Program-made: the position numbers and the translations under genes
The notes under the pieces: generated by a model
Told to the model about the DNA's origin: nothing
What the model saw: the letters and a program-made list of their open reading frames with translations, nothing else
Databases searched by the model: none
Part shown: piece by piece, positions 1 through 10,574 of the stretch
Layout: every line of letters starts with the position of its first letter
Position numbering within the stretch: position 1 is the first letter of the stretch
NCBI GenBank assembly: GCA_030323885.1
Contig: CM059199.1
Span: 77,844,781 to 77,908,780, forward strand
Length of the DNA: 64,000 nt
Source: Branchipolynoe longqiensis
Taxonomy: Eukaryota; Annelida; Polychaeta; Phyllodocida; Polynoidae
Direction: 5' to 3'

Positions 1-342
1 ACTAAACACTATATATACACTACTGCCCACTACATGTACACTACTACCCACACTACCTATATACTACCCACTACCTATACACTACTACCCACTACATATA
101 CACTGATGCCAACTACCTAATCACTACTACCCACTACCTATACACTACTACTCACTACTTATACATTACTACCCATTACCTAATCACTACTACCCACTAC
201 CTATACACTACTACTCACTAGCTATACACTACTACTCACTACATATACACTAATGCCCACTACCTATACATTTACCCTACTACCCACTACCTACACACTA
301 CTACCCACTACCTATACACTACTACCCACTACACACACCACA
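1..342. repeat. Tandem repeat, about 21-bp unit
   Basis: Imperfect head-to-tail copies of a roughly 21-bp unit built from CTACCCACTACCTATACACTA, about 16 copies with single-base variants such as TACTCACTA. It begins before the window. Confidence 0.85.
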
Positions 343-811
343 CACTACTACATTACCACACAGTACTAGTAGTATTACACATACCACACACTGATGTACA
401 CTAGTTAACTACATATTACTACACACTACTACATTACCACATACTACTACTAGTAGCATACCACACAATGCTGTACAGTCGTCACCCTACATATAACTAC
501 ACACCTCACTACTACATTACCACATTCTACTACTAGTACTACTACTGAGTACTAGTACTACTAGTACTACACTGTACACATACCACACACTACTGTACAC
601 TAGTTAACTACATATTACTACACACTACTACATTACCACGTACTACTACTAGTACTAGACATACCACACACTGCTGTACAGTCGTCACCCTACATATAAC
701 TAGACACCTCACTACTACATTACCACATACTACTACTAGTACTGAGTACTAGTACTACACTGTACACATACCACACACTACTGTACACTAGTTAAACTAC
801 ATATTACTACA
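343..811. repeat. Longer-period tandem repeat, about 190 bp
   Basis: A longer block recurs at about 398, 595 and 780. Each copy contains TGTACACTAGTTAACTACAT, ACTACATTACCACATACTAC and CAGTCGTCACCCTACATATA. The spacing is roughly 185-200 bp. The array runs into an assembly gap, so its true extent is unknown. Confidence 0.75.
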
Positions 812-1311
812 NNNNNNNNNNNNNNNNNNNNNNNNNNNNNNNNNNNNNNNNNNNNNNNNNNNNNNNNNNNNNNNNNNNNNNNNNNNNNNNNNNNNNNNNN
901 NNNNNNNNNNNNNNNNNNNNNNNNNNNNNNNNNNNNNNNNNNNNNNNNNNNNNNNNNNNNNNNNNNNNNNNNNNNNNNNNNNNNNNNNNNNNNNNNNNNN
1001 NNNNNNNNNNNNNNNNNNNNNNNNNNNNNNNNNNNNNNNNNNNNNNNNNNNNNNNNNNNNNNNNNNNNNNNNNNNNNNNNNNNNNNNNNNNNNNNNNNNN
1101 NNNNNNNNNNNNNNNNNNNNNNNNNNNNNNNNNNNNNNNNNNNNNNNNNNNNNNNNNNNNNNNNNNNNNNNNNNNNNNNNNNNNNNNNNNNNNNNNNNNN
1201 NNNNNNNNNNNNNNNNNNNNNNNNNNNNNNNNNNNNNNNNNNNNNNNNNNNNNNNNNNNNNNNNNNNNNNNNNNNNNNNNNNNNNNNNNNNNNNNNNNNN
1301 NNNNNNNNNNN
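812..1311. other. Assembly gap (500 N)
   Basis: Exactly 500 N, which is probably a conventional placeholder rather than a measured length. Different satellites flank the two sides, so the two sides may not be truly adjacent at this distance. Confidence 0.98.
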
Positions 1312-1889
1312 GCAATGTGCGCAGTGTGTGCAGTGTGTGCAATATGCACAATGTGCAGTGTGTGCAGTGTGTGCAATGTGTGCAGTGTATGCAATGTGCG
1401 CAGTGTGTGCAGTGTGTGCAATATGCACAATGTACAGTGTGTGCAGCGTGTGCAGTGTGTGCAGTGTATGCAATGTGCGCAATGTGCACAGTGTGCGCAG
1501 TGTGTGCAGTGTGTGCAGTGTGTGCAATGCATGCATTGTGTCCAATGTGCGCAGTGTGTGCAGTGTATGCAATGTGGGCAGTGTGCGCAGTGTGCACAGT
1601 GTGCACAGGATGCGCAGTGTATGCAATGTGTGCAGTGTGTGCAGTGTGCACAATGTATGCAATGTGTGCAGTGTGTGCAGTGTGTGCAGTGTGTGCAGTG
1701 TGCACAATGTATGCACTGTGTACATTGTGTGCAGTGTGTGCATTGTGTGCAGTGTGCACTGTGTGCACAGTTTGCGCAGTGTGTGCAGTGTGCACTGTGT
1801 GCACAGTTTGCGCAGTGTGTGCAGTGTGTGCAGTGTGTGTTGTCTGCGCAATGTGTGCAGTGTGCGCAGTGTGCGCAGTTTGCGCGCGC
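1312..1889. repeat. 9-bp tandem repeat (GTGTGCAGT)n
   Basis: About 64 copies of GTGTGCAGT with variants such as GTGCGCAGT, GTATGCAAT and GTGCACAGT. Because 9 is a multiple of 3, every frame is open over long stretches and gives Cys-rich or Cys/His-rich translations. These resemble zinc-binding motifs but are an artefact of the repeat. Confidence 0.9.
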
Positions 1890-2165
1890 AGGTTTAGCAA
1901 TTTGTGGCGGCTCCTGACGTGTTTTCTCTGTGCTAGAAGAACCTTAGAAACGTCCCTGAATGAGTGAAATTGGGAGGCGGAATGTTAAATAAATATCTGC
2001 GTGCTTAAATTACCACGGCCGCCAGAGCCGCGCCGCACAGCCCGGCCTCGGCCCGGCTTGTGGCGAGGCGAGGCGCGCGCCTGGGCAAGTCTACGCGGCG
2101 CCAATTTCTATGGCGGGCGCGCCACCACGCGGACAATGCTGGAGTATTGAATATGACATGAGCCG
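1890..2165. other. Unique spacer with a GC-rich island
   Basis: Single-copy sequence. Positions 2018-2125 are rich in CpG and in CGGCC/GCGCC motifs, ending near TATGGCGGGCGCGCC. It looks like a small CpG island, but no gene can be attached to it. Confidence 0.5.
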
Positions 2166-3480
2166 GCGGGCGGGGGGCGGGGGGAGGGGGAGGAAGGGGG
2201 AGGGAGGGGGAGGGAGGGGGAGGAAGCGGAAGGGGGAAGATCTGGGTGGGTGAAAGGAGTGGTGTATGTGGGGTGGTGGGGATTGTGTGTGTGGGGCCGT
2301 GTGTGTAGGGTGGGGTGTGCGGGGGCGATATGTGTGTGGTGCGGTGTGGATGAGGCAGTGTGTGGGGGCGGTGTGTGGGGCCGGTGTGTGTGGCAGTGTG
2401 GTGGGCTGTGTGTGGGGACGGTGTGTGGGGGGCGGTTTGGAGGATAGGGGCGGTGTTTGGCGTGTGGAGGCAGTGTGTGGGGTGTGGGGGCGGTGTGTGT
2501 AGGGTGCTGCGTATGACAGGGTGTGGGAGGCGGTGTGTATGGGCAGTGTGTGGGGGCAGTCTGTGGAGGCAGTGTGTGGGCAGGTGTGTGGAGCGGTGTG
2601 TGTGGAACAGTGTGGGAAACGGTGTGTGGGGTGTGGAGGCGGTGTGTGGGGTGATGTGTGTGACAGGGTGTGGGAGGTTGTGTGAGTGGGCAGTGTGTGG
2701 GGGCGGTGTGGGGGGGGAAGTGTGTGGTGGGGGTGTAGTGGGGGCAGTGTGTGTGGGGGGAAGTTGGGGGGAAGTGTGTGTGGGCAGATGTGTGAGGGCA
2801 GTGTGGTGTGAGGGGGGGGGGAAATGTGTGAGGGCAGTGTGTGTGGGGGGAGTGGGGGGGCGTATCTGAGGGCAGTGTGTGTGGGGGGGAAGTGTGTTGG
2901 GGGCGTGTGTGAGGGCACTGTGTGGGGGGGAAGTGTGTGTGGGGCGTGTGTGGGGGCAGTGTGTGTGGGGGGAAGTATGTGTGGGGCGTGTGTGAGGGCA
3001 GTGTGTGTGGGGGCCGTGTGTGAGGGCAGTGTGTGGGGCAGTGTTTATGGGGCAGTGTGCGTGTGTGTGGGCGGGTGTGTGTGGGAGGCGGTGTGTGGGG
3101 TTGGTGTCTGTAGCGTGGTGTGCGTGTGGTGGTTGGTGTGAGGTGGAGTGTGGGGGATGGTGTGGGTGGTGTTTGTGACGGTGTGTGTAGGGGAGTGTTC
3201 GGGGTGCGGTGTATGTTGGTGGTGTGTGGGGGACGATATGTGGGGGGTCGGTGTGTGGGTGGGCGGTTTGTGGGGGGCGTGGGGGGAGATGTGTGGGGCG
3301 GTGTTTGGGTGGGTGGTGTGAGTGTGGGGGTGTATGGGCGGTGTGTGAGGTGCGCTGTGTGGGGGAAGTGGTGGCGGGCGGGGGAGGAGGGGGGGGGGGC
3401 AGGGCTGGACCGGGGCTGCACAGGTCGGGCAGTCGGGCTGGAGGGAGGAGGCGGGGGTCACGGTCAGGGGCCTGGAGAGA
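2166..3480. repeat. G-rich / GT-rich low-complexity block
   Basis: The plus strand starts with dense G runs (GGGCGGGGGGCGGGGGGAGG and GGGAGGGGGAGG repeats at 2166-2225). It then continues as irregular copies of GTGTGTGGGGGCAGTGTGTG-like units to about 3380. The plus strand has strong G-quadruplex potential. Long open frames here are Gly/Val/Cys or Pro/His/Thr artefacts. Confidence 0.85.
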
Positions 3481-3649
3481 GGAGAGAGAGAAGGGGTGAA
3501 CATTGAGGTGAGTGAGATGAGTGTGTATGCCTGAGTGAGGGGCTCATGTGTGGGGAGGGAGTGGTTAGGTGTGTGAGGTGTGTGAGGTGTATGTGAAGAC
3601 CTGACACACATCATCTATCGTGTTTACTTCACCCACCTCAGTCATGTGA

Positions 3650-3945
3650 CCAGATCGGATGGCCGAATGAGTTGTGCGTCCGTCTCCCGTTTTGGTAGAT
3701 CGTTGAAACCTGGTCGAGTAAAACCAAAGATCCACTGATACTATCTAGGTGCTCAGCATTATTAGTTGCCTCGGTGGCAGGATAATGTGACTCAATGGGA
3801 TATCAGGTAATGGTGCTGGTGGCCTGGTCTTCCAGTGAAGTTACACTATAAACTCGCCATGAGCGCGCGCTGTCACAAGTCGATACCCGTCCTGATATGA
3901 CCTTAGATGTTGCCAGGACGTAAAAGTCCAACAACCAACCAACCT
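3650..3945 (+). mobile_element. tRNA-derived SINE, type A
   Basis: A tRNA-like head (GGATGGCCGAATGAGTT, followed by a degenerate B-box-like AAACCTGGTCGAGT) leads into a body containing GGTAATGGTGCTGGTGGCCT. The 3' end is GACGTAAAAGTCCAACAACC followed by AACC repeats. Related full-length or partial copies occur at 18388-18716 (+), 19612-19935 (-) and 59275-59575 (-). The internal promoter is degenerate, so this is a fossil copy. Confidence 0.75.
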
Positions 3946-3957
3946 AACCCATGTCAC

Positions 3958-4055
3958 TCGCCCCACCTCACTTCTCATCCCCCCCCCCCCCCCCCCACAC
4001 CTCACCCCCGCCATGCCCCCCCCCCCCCCCCCCCCCCACCCCCCCCACACACATC
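3958..4055. repeat. Poly-C rich low-complexity tract
   Basis: Long C runs broken by CACACCTCACC and CATG. It directly precedes the 65-bp array. It is prone to sequencing error. Confidence 0.85.
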
Positions 4056-4061
4056 GATCCG

Positions 4062-5215
4062 GCGCCCCTATGGTGCCTGGCTGTGACTCGCCTGTCGGCC
4101 CCCAACCCATCTTGTCCCTGTGCTGTTGGCCTGGTTAGAGCCCGACTGTTACCCGCCTGTCGGCGCCCAACCCGTCTTGTCCCGGTGCTGTTGGCCTGGT
4201 TAGAGGCTGACTGTTACCCGCCTGTCGGCTCCCAACACGTCTCGTCACGGTGCTGTTGGCCTGGTTAGAGCCCGACTGTTACCCGCCTGTCGGCGCCCAA
4301 CCCATCTTGTCCCGGTGCTGTTGGCCTGGTTAGAGGCTGACTGTTACCCGCCTGTCGGCTCCCAACACGTCTCGTACCGGTGCTGTCGGCCTGGTTATAG
4401 CCCGACTGTTACCCACCTGTGGGCGCCCAACCCGTCTTGTCCCGGTGCTGTTGGCCTGGTTAGAGGCTGACTGTTACCCGCCTGTCGGCTCCCAACACGT
4501 CTCGTCCCGGTGCTGTCGGCCTGGTTATAGCCCGAATGTTACCCACCTGTGGGCGCCCAACCCATCTTGTCCCGGTGCTGTTGGCCTGGTTATAGCCCGG
4601 CTGTGACCGCCTGTTGGTCCCCAACCTGTCTTGTCCCGGTGCTGTTGGCCTGGTTAGAGGCCGACTGTTACCAGCCTGTGGGCCCCCAACCTGTCTCGTC
4701 CCGGTGCTGTCGGCCTGTTTATAGCCCGGCTGTGACCAGCCTGTCGGCCCCCAACACGTCTCGTCCCGGTGCTGTTGGCCTGGTTATAGCCCGGCTGTGA
4801 CCGGCCTGTTGGTCCCCAACCCGTCTTGTCCCGGTGCTGTTGGCCTGGTTAGAGGCCGACTGTTACCAGCCTGTCGGCCCCCAACACGTCTCGTCCCGGT
4901 GCTGTTGGCCTGGTTATAGCCCGGCTGTGACTGGCCTGTTGGTCCCCAACCCGTCTTGTCCCGGTGCTGTTGGCCTGGTTAACCCACCCCCCAACCCCCC
5001 CCCGTTTATAGCCCGGCTGTGACCAGCCTGTCGGCACCCAACACGTATCGTCCAGGTGCTGTTGGCCTGGTTATAGCCCGGCTGTGACCGGCCTGTTGGT
5101 CCCCAACCCGTCTTGTCCCGGTGCTGTTGGCCTGGTTAGAGGCCGACTGTTACCCGCCTGTCGGCCCCCAACACGTCTCGTCCCGGTGCTGTCGGCGTGG
5201 TTAGAGCCCGGCATT
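4062..5215. repeat. 65-bp GC-rich satellite
   Basis: About 17 copies of a 65-bp unit containing GTCTTGTCCCGGTGCTGTTG and GCCTGGTTAGAGGCCGACTG. The motif CCTGTCGGC falls at 4091, 4156 and 4221, which fixes the period. Two sub-variants alternate (TTAGAGGC or TTATAGCC; ACCCGCC or ACCGGCC). A C-rich insertion interrupts one unit near 4981-5003. Confidence 0.92.
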
Positions 5216-5417
5216 AAGGCCTGCGACCGTCCGGGTCGCAGAGTGGAACTATGGCAGCTTAATGCAGGGCTTCAACCCAATCGACACGCCAACCACACAA
5301 TCACACCACCACTACACCGCCCACACTCGTGTGCTGTCGCCGTCTGTCGGCAGGAGTCGGCAAACATTAAGACCTCAGCTGCCAACATTTGAAATTGGAA
5401 AAGAGTAATCTGTTTCA
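5216..5417. other. Unique spacer
   Basis: Single-copy sequence between two arrays. No recognisable gene or repeat was seen. Confidence 0.5.
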
Positions 5418-6100
5418 TGCGAATTGCGACATATTGCATGAATTGCGACATATTGCATGGATTGTGACATATTGCATGAATTGTGACATATTGCATGAAT
5501 TGCAACATATTGCATGAATTGCGACATATTGCATGAATTGCGACATATTGCATGAATTGCGACATATTGCATGGATTGTGACATATTGCATGAATTGTGA
5601 CATATTGCATGAATTGCGACATATTGCATGAATTGTGACATATTGCATGAATTGTGACATATTGCATGAATTGCGACATATTGCATGAATTGCGACATAT
5701 TGCATGAATTGCGACATATTGCATGAATTGCGACATATTGCATGAATTGTGACATATTGCATGAATTGCAACATATTGCATGGATTGTGACATATTGCAT
5801 GAATTGCGACATATTGAATGAATTGCGACATATTGCATGGATTGTGACATATTGCATGAATTGTGACATATTGCATGAATTGCGACATATTGCATGAATT
5901 GCGACATATTGCATGAATTGCGACATATTGCATGAATTGCGACATATTGCATGAATTGTGACATATTGCATGAATTGTGACATATTGCATGAATTGTGAC
6001 ATATTGCATGAATTGCGACATATTGCATGAATTGCGACATATTGCATGAATTGTGACATATTGCATGAATTGCAACATATTGCATGAATTGCGAGATATT
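5418..6100. repeat. 19-bp satellite (ATATTGCATGAATTGCGAC)n
   Basis: About 36 copies of the 19-bp unit ATATTGCATGAATTGCGAC. Variation is almost confined to GCGAC/GTGAC/GCAAC and GAATT/GGATT. The unit has no stop codon in any minus-strand frame, so all three minus frames are open for more than 230 codons with a 19-residue period. I treat these as non-coding. Confidence 0.95.
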
Positions 6101-6534
6101 GTGCACGTAGCACATTTTAATGAAATAACACATACAAAATGGGAAGCGACAACATTCGTTCATGTTTATTAACACCAAAACAACTACAGAATGTGCTCAA
6201 CTGCTATTAAGTGTTTTATATGTTGCCCTTTCAGTCGTAGCCAGAAAAGCCTTTGAACATTTCTGCTGAAAGCAGGTTGTGCCTGTGGCATTTATTGACA
6301 CTTTGTGCACTCGTAAACTCACTTTTCGTTTAAGTTGCAAATAAAAAAAATGTCTCCCAGTCTACACAATAGCACCAAAATTAGGTGCTTGAACATTCTT
6401 TTCAAACACTCTGAATTCAAATTCTTGTTTTATCAACAAGAGGCTACCAAATGTTTCAGATAAATACCTCATTTACTATAATAGCCACTTTAGAACCCTG
6501 TTGACTGGCCTATAGTTGTAGAACTGCGCAAAGA
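6101..6534. other. Unique AT-rich sequence
   Basis: No repeat, RNA gene or convincing coding sequence was seen. Confidence 0.4.
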
Positions 6535-6767
6535 GCAAAGCATGTTTTATTTAACGACACCTCGAGAGCACATTGATTTTTGTATTATCGGCTATTGGAC
6601 ATCAAAGATATGGTCATTCTGACATATTTCTTTGGAGTAACCTGCTACTGCCACATAGGCAACTCTTTCCGATAAGCAGCAAGGCGTCTTTTATATGCAC
6701 TTTCCCACATACAGGACAGCACATACCACAGCTTTTATTGACCTGGTTGGATGTAGAATTTCACTAA
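6535..6767 (-). mobile_element. SINE-like dispersed repeat, type C, copy 1
   Basis: On the minus strand this ends in GTCGTTAAATAAAACATG. The body includes GCATATAAAAGACGCCTTGC and a conserved AATAGCCGATA segment. It is clearly related to the copy at 7487-7765. From memory this matches a SINE common in gastropod genomes. The tRNA head is missing, so both copies are 5' truncated. Confidence 0.7.
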
Positions 6768-6876
6768 CTAACTAGACAGGTGAGAATGTCATGTGTTAAT
6801 TTTGAAAGCTGCTAATCTGTCACAGTTATTTAAACCAAATCTGGGCTGGTGACCTCAGGGGTCACACTGTAGCTAT

Positions 6877-7098
6877 TTGGGTCAGTCGGGGCTGACGACC
6901 CTCCTCAGTGAAGCGGCCTGGCAGAGTGACGTAGATCTCAGAATGCCAACACTGGGTTCACACCGCGGCACCAGTGGCTCTCCCTCAGCGTCTGTGCAGG
7001 TGGAGGATTCAGACGAACATTCTGCTGAAATCAAACAACATCGGGAGGCTCTGAAAAAAATCCCCAACAAGAGCGCTTTGAATGATTGCCAGTTTTAA
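6877..7098 (+). CDS. Unassigned 73-codon ORF
   Basis: An ATG-to-TAA frame of 73 codons outside any tandem repeat, between two SINE-like copies. The composition is ordinary (Ser-rich middle, then acidic, ending in the basic segment ALKKIPNKSALNDCQF). AATAAA follows about 50 bp after the stop, at 7147. I do not recognise the product. It could be a terminal exon, a transposon C-terminus joined to the dispersed repeat at 7150-7484, or chance. No upstream splice structure can be supported. Confidence 0.2.
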   Translation: MGQSGLTTLLSEAAWQSDVDLRMPTLGSHRGTSGSPSASVQVEDSDEHSAEIKQHREALKKIPNKSALNDCQF

Positions 7099-7149
7099 GA
7101 CGTTGTTGTAAGCCGTAAAACCGATGTGATTGCATGTAGCCTTTTAATA

Positions 7150-7484
7150 AAGCTGTAAACTCCGATGGACTTTTCAAAAACGGAACACATGGCACCTAGA
7201 TTTGATTCTAGATATCTAACTTAGATACTGTTGCATTTATTAAACATTTGCTTCCACATAGAAGGGAATACGAAATCAATGTAATGGAACATGTTACTGC
7301 AGAAGCCTATGGTGTCAGAGTTTTGGCGTGCATGCCACAATTAATTTGGCATGTTTGCACTTCAAATATTTCCTAAGTTAGCCATTTAAAATAAAAGTCA
7401 ATCGAAACTTAAGTAATGTAGGTCATATCAATCCAGTTAATATATTCATATCAGAAAAATGACTCAATCTCAAAACCATCAGAC
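7150..7484 (+). mobile_element. Unclassified dispersed repeat, copy 1
   Basis: The reverse complement of 35642-35985 aligns with this segment along most of its length. Shared blocks include ATATCTAACTTAGATACTG, TACTGCAGAAGCCTATGG, CATTTAAAATAAAA and CTCAAAACCATC. Two diverged copies in opposite orientation indicate an interspersed element. No coding capacity or terminal repeats were seen. Confidence 0.65.
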
Positions 7485-7486
7485 TA

Positions 7487-7765
7487 AAAAACTTTGTTTT
7501 ATATAAATTAATGACCCCTCTAGAGCACATTGATTTTTATCATCGGCTATTGGAAGTCAAACATGTTCAGACATGTTTATTTTGAGGAAATCCACTGCTG
7601 ACAAATAGGCTACTCTTTCTGATAAACAGCAAAGGGTCTTTTATATGCACTTTCCCACAGACAGGACATCTCATATCACAGCCTTTGATGAACCAGTTGT
7701 GGACCACTGGTTGGAATTGAAAATAACCCAAACTGCAAATGGGTCCACTGAACAGAATCGGTCGG
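7487..7765 (-). mobile_element. SINE-like dispersed repeat, type C, copy 2
   Basis: Second minus-strand copy of the family at 6535-6767. It shares AGAGCACATTGATTTTT, ATCGGCTATTGGA, TCTTTTATATGCACTTTCCC and GACAGGACA on the plus strand. It reaches further toward the head (AATGGGTCCACTGAAC), then runs into the 17-bp GT-rich array. Confidence 0.7.
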
Positions 7766-9530
7766 TGTATGGTAGTGTGGTGTGTGTGGTAGTTTGGTGT
7801 GTGTGGTAGTGCGGTGTGTCTGGTAGTGTGGTGTGTGTGGGAGTGTGGTGTGTTTGATAGTTTGGTGTGTGTGGTAGTGTGGTGCGTGTGGTAGTGTGGG
7901 TGTGTGTGGTAGTGTGGTGTGTGTGGTAGTGTGGTGTGTGTGGTAGTGTGGGGTGTGTGGTAGTGTGGTGTGTGTGGTAGTGTGGTATGTGTGGTAGTGT
8001 GGTGTGTGTGGTAGTGTGGTGTGTGTAGTAGTGTGGGTGTGTGTGGTAGTGTGGTGTGTGTGAGTATGTGGGTGTGTGTGGTAGTGTGGTGTGTGTGGTA
8101 GTGTGGGGTGTGTGGTAGTGTGGTGTGTGTGGTAGTGTGGTATGTGTGGTAGTGTGGTGTGTGTGGTAGTGTGGTGTGTGTAGTAGTGTGTAAAAAAAAA
8201 AAGTGTGTGTGGTAGTGTGGTGTGTGTGGTAGTGTGGTGTGTGTGGTAGTGTGGTGTCGTGGTAGTTGGTGTGTGTGGTAGTGTGGGTGTGTGGAATAGT
8301 GTGGTGTGTGTGGTAGTGTGGGTGTGGGTGGTAGTGTGTGTGTGTGGTAGTGTGGTGTGTGTGGTAGTGTGGTGTGTGTGGTAGTGTGGTGTGTGTGGAA
8401 GTGTGGTGCGTGTGGTAGTGTGGTGTGTGTGGTAGTGTGGTGTGTTTGATAGTTTGGTGTGCATGGTAGTGTGGTGTGTGTGGTAGTGTGGTGTGCGTGG
8501 TAGTGTGGTGTCTTTGGTAGTGTGGTGTGTGTGGTAGTGTGGTGTGTGTGGTAGTGTGGTGTGTGTGGTAGTGTGGGGTGTGTGGTAGTGTGGTGTGTGT
8601 GGTAGTGTGGTGTGTGTGGTAGTGTGGTGTGTGTGGTAGTGTGGTGCGTGTGGTAGTGTGGTGTGTGTGGTAGTGTGGTGTGTGTGGTAGTGTGGTGTGT
8701 GTGGTAGTGTGGTGTGTGTGGTAGTGTGGTGTGTGTGGTAGTGTGGTGTGTGTGGGAGTGTGGTTGTCTGGTGTGTGGTGTGTATGGTAGTGTGGTGTGT
8801 GTGGTAGTGTGGTGTGTGTGGTAGTGTGGTGTGTGTGGTAGTGTGGTGTGTGTGGTAGTGTGGTGTGCATGGTAGTGTGGTGTGCGTGTGGTAGGTGGTG
8901 TGTGGTAGTGTGAGTGTTGGTGGTGTGTGGTAGTTTGGTGTGTGTGGTAGTGTGGGTGTGTGGTAGTGGTGGTGTGGTAGTGGGGTGTGTGTGGTAGTGT
9001 GGGGTCATGGTGTGTTGGCGTGTGTGGTTGTGTGGTGTGTGTTGTAGTGGGGTGTGTGGTAGTTGGTGTGTGTGGTAGTTGTGGTGTGTGTGGTAGTGTG
9101 GTTGTGTGTGGTAGTTGTGGTGGCGTGGTAGTGTGGTGTGTGTGGTAGTGTGAGTGGTCATGTAGTGTGGTGTGTGTGGTAGTGGTTGGTGTGTGGTAGT
9201 GTGGTGGTAGTGTGTGGTAGTGTGGTGGTAGGTAGTGTGGGTGTGTGTCGTTGGTGTGTGGGGTGTGAGTAGTGTAGGTGTGGTGGTAGTTGTGGTTATG
9301 GTGTAGTGTGGTGTGTGTGGTAGTGTGGTGCGTGTGGTAGTGTGGTGCGTGTGGTAGTGTGGTGTGTGTGGTAGTGTGGTGTGTGTGGTAGTGTGGTGTG
9401 TGTGTGGTTGCGTAGTGTGTATGGTAGTGTGGTGTGTGTTGTAGTATGGTGTGTGTGGTAGTGTGGTGTGTTTGGTTGTGTGGAATGTGTGATAGTGTGG
9501 TGTGTTCGGTAGTGTTGGGTGTGTGGTAGA
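7766..9530. repeat. 17-bp GT-rich satellite (GTAGTGTGGTGTGTGTG)n
   Basis: About 100 copies of the 17-bp unit GTAGTGTGGTGTGTGTG, with more length variation between about 8880 and 9300. An A10 interruption lies near 8191. The minus strand lacks stops, which gives His/Thr/Pro-rich frames up to 632 codons. I treat these as artefacts. Confidence 0.93.
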
Positions 9531-9539
9531 GAAGAGATG

Positions 9540-9790
9540 ATGGGAGTGAGCCCTCCCCTCCCCGCCCATCTACCCCCTCCCCCCCTCCTCCTCCACCTCC
9601 CCTCCCCGCCCATCAACCCCTCGCCCCTCCTCCTCCACCTCCCCTCCCCGCCCATCTCCCCCTCCCCCTCCTCCTCCACCTCCCCTCCCCTCCCCTCCCC
9701 GCCCATCTACCCCTCGCCCCTCCTCCTCCACCTCCTCTCCCCTCCCCGCCCATCTACCCCTCGAGCCTCCTCCTCCCCAGCCCCGCTCCC
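9540..9790. repeat. CT-rich imperfect repeat
   Basis: CCTCCTCCTCCACCTCCCCT and CCCCGCCCATCTACCCCTCG alternate in imperfect units of about 40-60 bp. The strand composition flips directly from the preceding G/T-rich array to this C/T-rich tract. Confidence 0.85.
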
Positions 9791-9815
9791 CGGCGCCGCT
9801 CACACGGCGGCTTAA

Positions 9816-9820
9816 CCAGG
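9816..9820. repeat. Candidate target-site duplication, left (CCAGG)
   Basis: It matches CCAGG at 10933-10937 immediately outside the other terminal inverted repeat. G/C symmetry at the junctions (CCAGGGGCC and GGCCCCAGG) leaves the exact boundary ambiguous by a base or two. Confidence 0.5.
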
Positions 9821-10002
9821 GGCCATATGCATGGCATGGAGCAGTGTTAGAGGCGTGTGGTGTTATCCCTCTAAACTGTATAGCTATCACCGTTTATCGG
9901 CGTCGTCGAAAATGTATGCATGGCAGCCTAAACGGTGAGTGTTAGCTAAATGTTAATGTATTTATAGATTTGGGAAATCCCTCTGCGTTTGTAGCCATAT
10001 AT

Positions 10003-10190
10003 TAGGCTCAAATCTATTGAATGCGATCATATTTAACAGAATTACATACGCAATAAGTGAAATTTCATCAATTTAACCCTAAATTCGAACCGTTATTAAG
10101 GCTACCACCGCATTGGCGGCGATATTAATAGTTATATTTTCGAATCGACGAACGTAATGTAAACAAATCGCCGCTGCCGCCGCATCGACG
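10003..10190 (-). repeat. Foldback module, inverted copy
   Basis: Runs from CAAATCTATTGAATGCGATC through ATTACATACGCAATAAGTG, TTAACCCTAAATTC, GCATTGGCGGCGATATTAAT and CGAATCGACGAACGTAATG to the GCCGCCGC end. It is the reverse complement of the three direct modules that follow. Confidence 0.8.
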
Positions 10191-10202
10191 TCGCGTTCCA
10201 TA

Positions 10203-10352
10203 CTGACGGCGGCGGCGATTTGACAATATGAATAACGCCGCCAATGCTGCGGCTACATTAATATCGTTTCGAAGTTAGGGTTAAATTGATAAGATTTCAC
10301 TTATTGCGTATGTAATTCTGTTAAATATGACAGCATTTAATAGATTTGGGCG
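10203..10352 (+). repeat. Foldback module, direct copy 1 (shortened)
   Basis: Begins GACGGCGGCGGCGATTTGA. It lacks the CGTTCGTCGATTCG segment of the other copies, then continues with the shared AGTTAGGGTTAAAT, CACTTATTGCGTATGTAATT and AATAGATTTGGGCG. Confidence 0.75.
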
Positions 10353-10374
10353 TAAGAAATTCCCGCCGATTCGG

Positions 10375-10552
10375 CGGTGACGGCGGCGGCGATTTGTTTA
10401 CTTTACGTTCGTCGATTCGAAAATATAACTATTAATATCGCCGCCAATGCGGCTGCTGCGTTAATATCGCTTCGTTTTTAGGGTTAATTTGCTTAAATTT
10501 CACTTATTGCGTATGTAATTCTGTTAAATATGACAGCATTTAATAGATTTGG
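10375..10552 (+). repeat. Foldback module, direct copy 2
   Basis: Contains GGCGGCGATTTGTTTACTTT, ACGTTCGTCGATTCG, TATCGCCGCCAATGCGGCTG, TTTTAGGGTTAATTTGC and AATAGATTTGGGCG. It is almost identical to copy 3. Confidence 0.8.
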
Positions 10553-10574
10553 GCGTAAGAAATTCCCGTCGATT

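Noticed and set aside
1312..1967. Cys-rich and Cys/His-rich open frames resembling metallothionein or zinc-finger repeats
   Set aside because: They are translations of a 9-bp tandem repeat, open in several frames at once, with no start context, no variation pattern of a protein and no flanking gene structure.
3951..4268. Proline-rich protein frame
   Set aside because: Half is a poly-C tract and half is the 65-bp satellite. Neither behaves as coding sequence.
7671..9569. A 632-codon His/Thr/Pro-rich minus-strand frame
   Set aside because: It spans the 17-bp GT-rich array exactly and a second frame is also open. The period of 17 residues is forced by the unit length.
10268..10290. Telomeric repeat (TTAGGGTTA)
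   Set aside because: Only single copies of TTAGGGTTAA occur, each inside a module of the TIR element. There is no tandem telomeric array.
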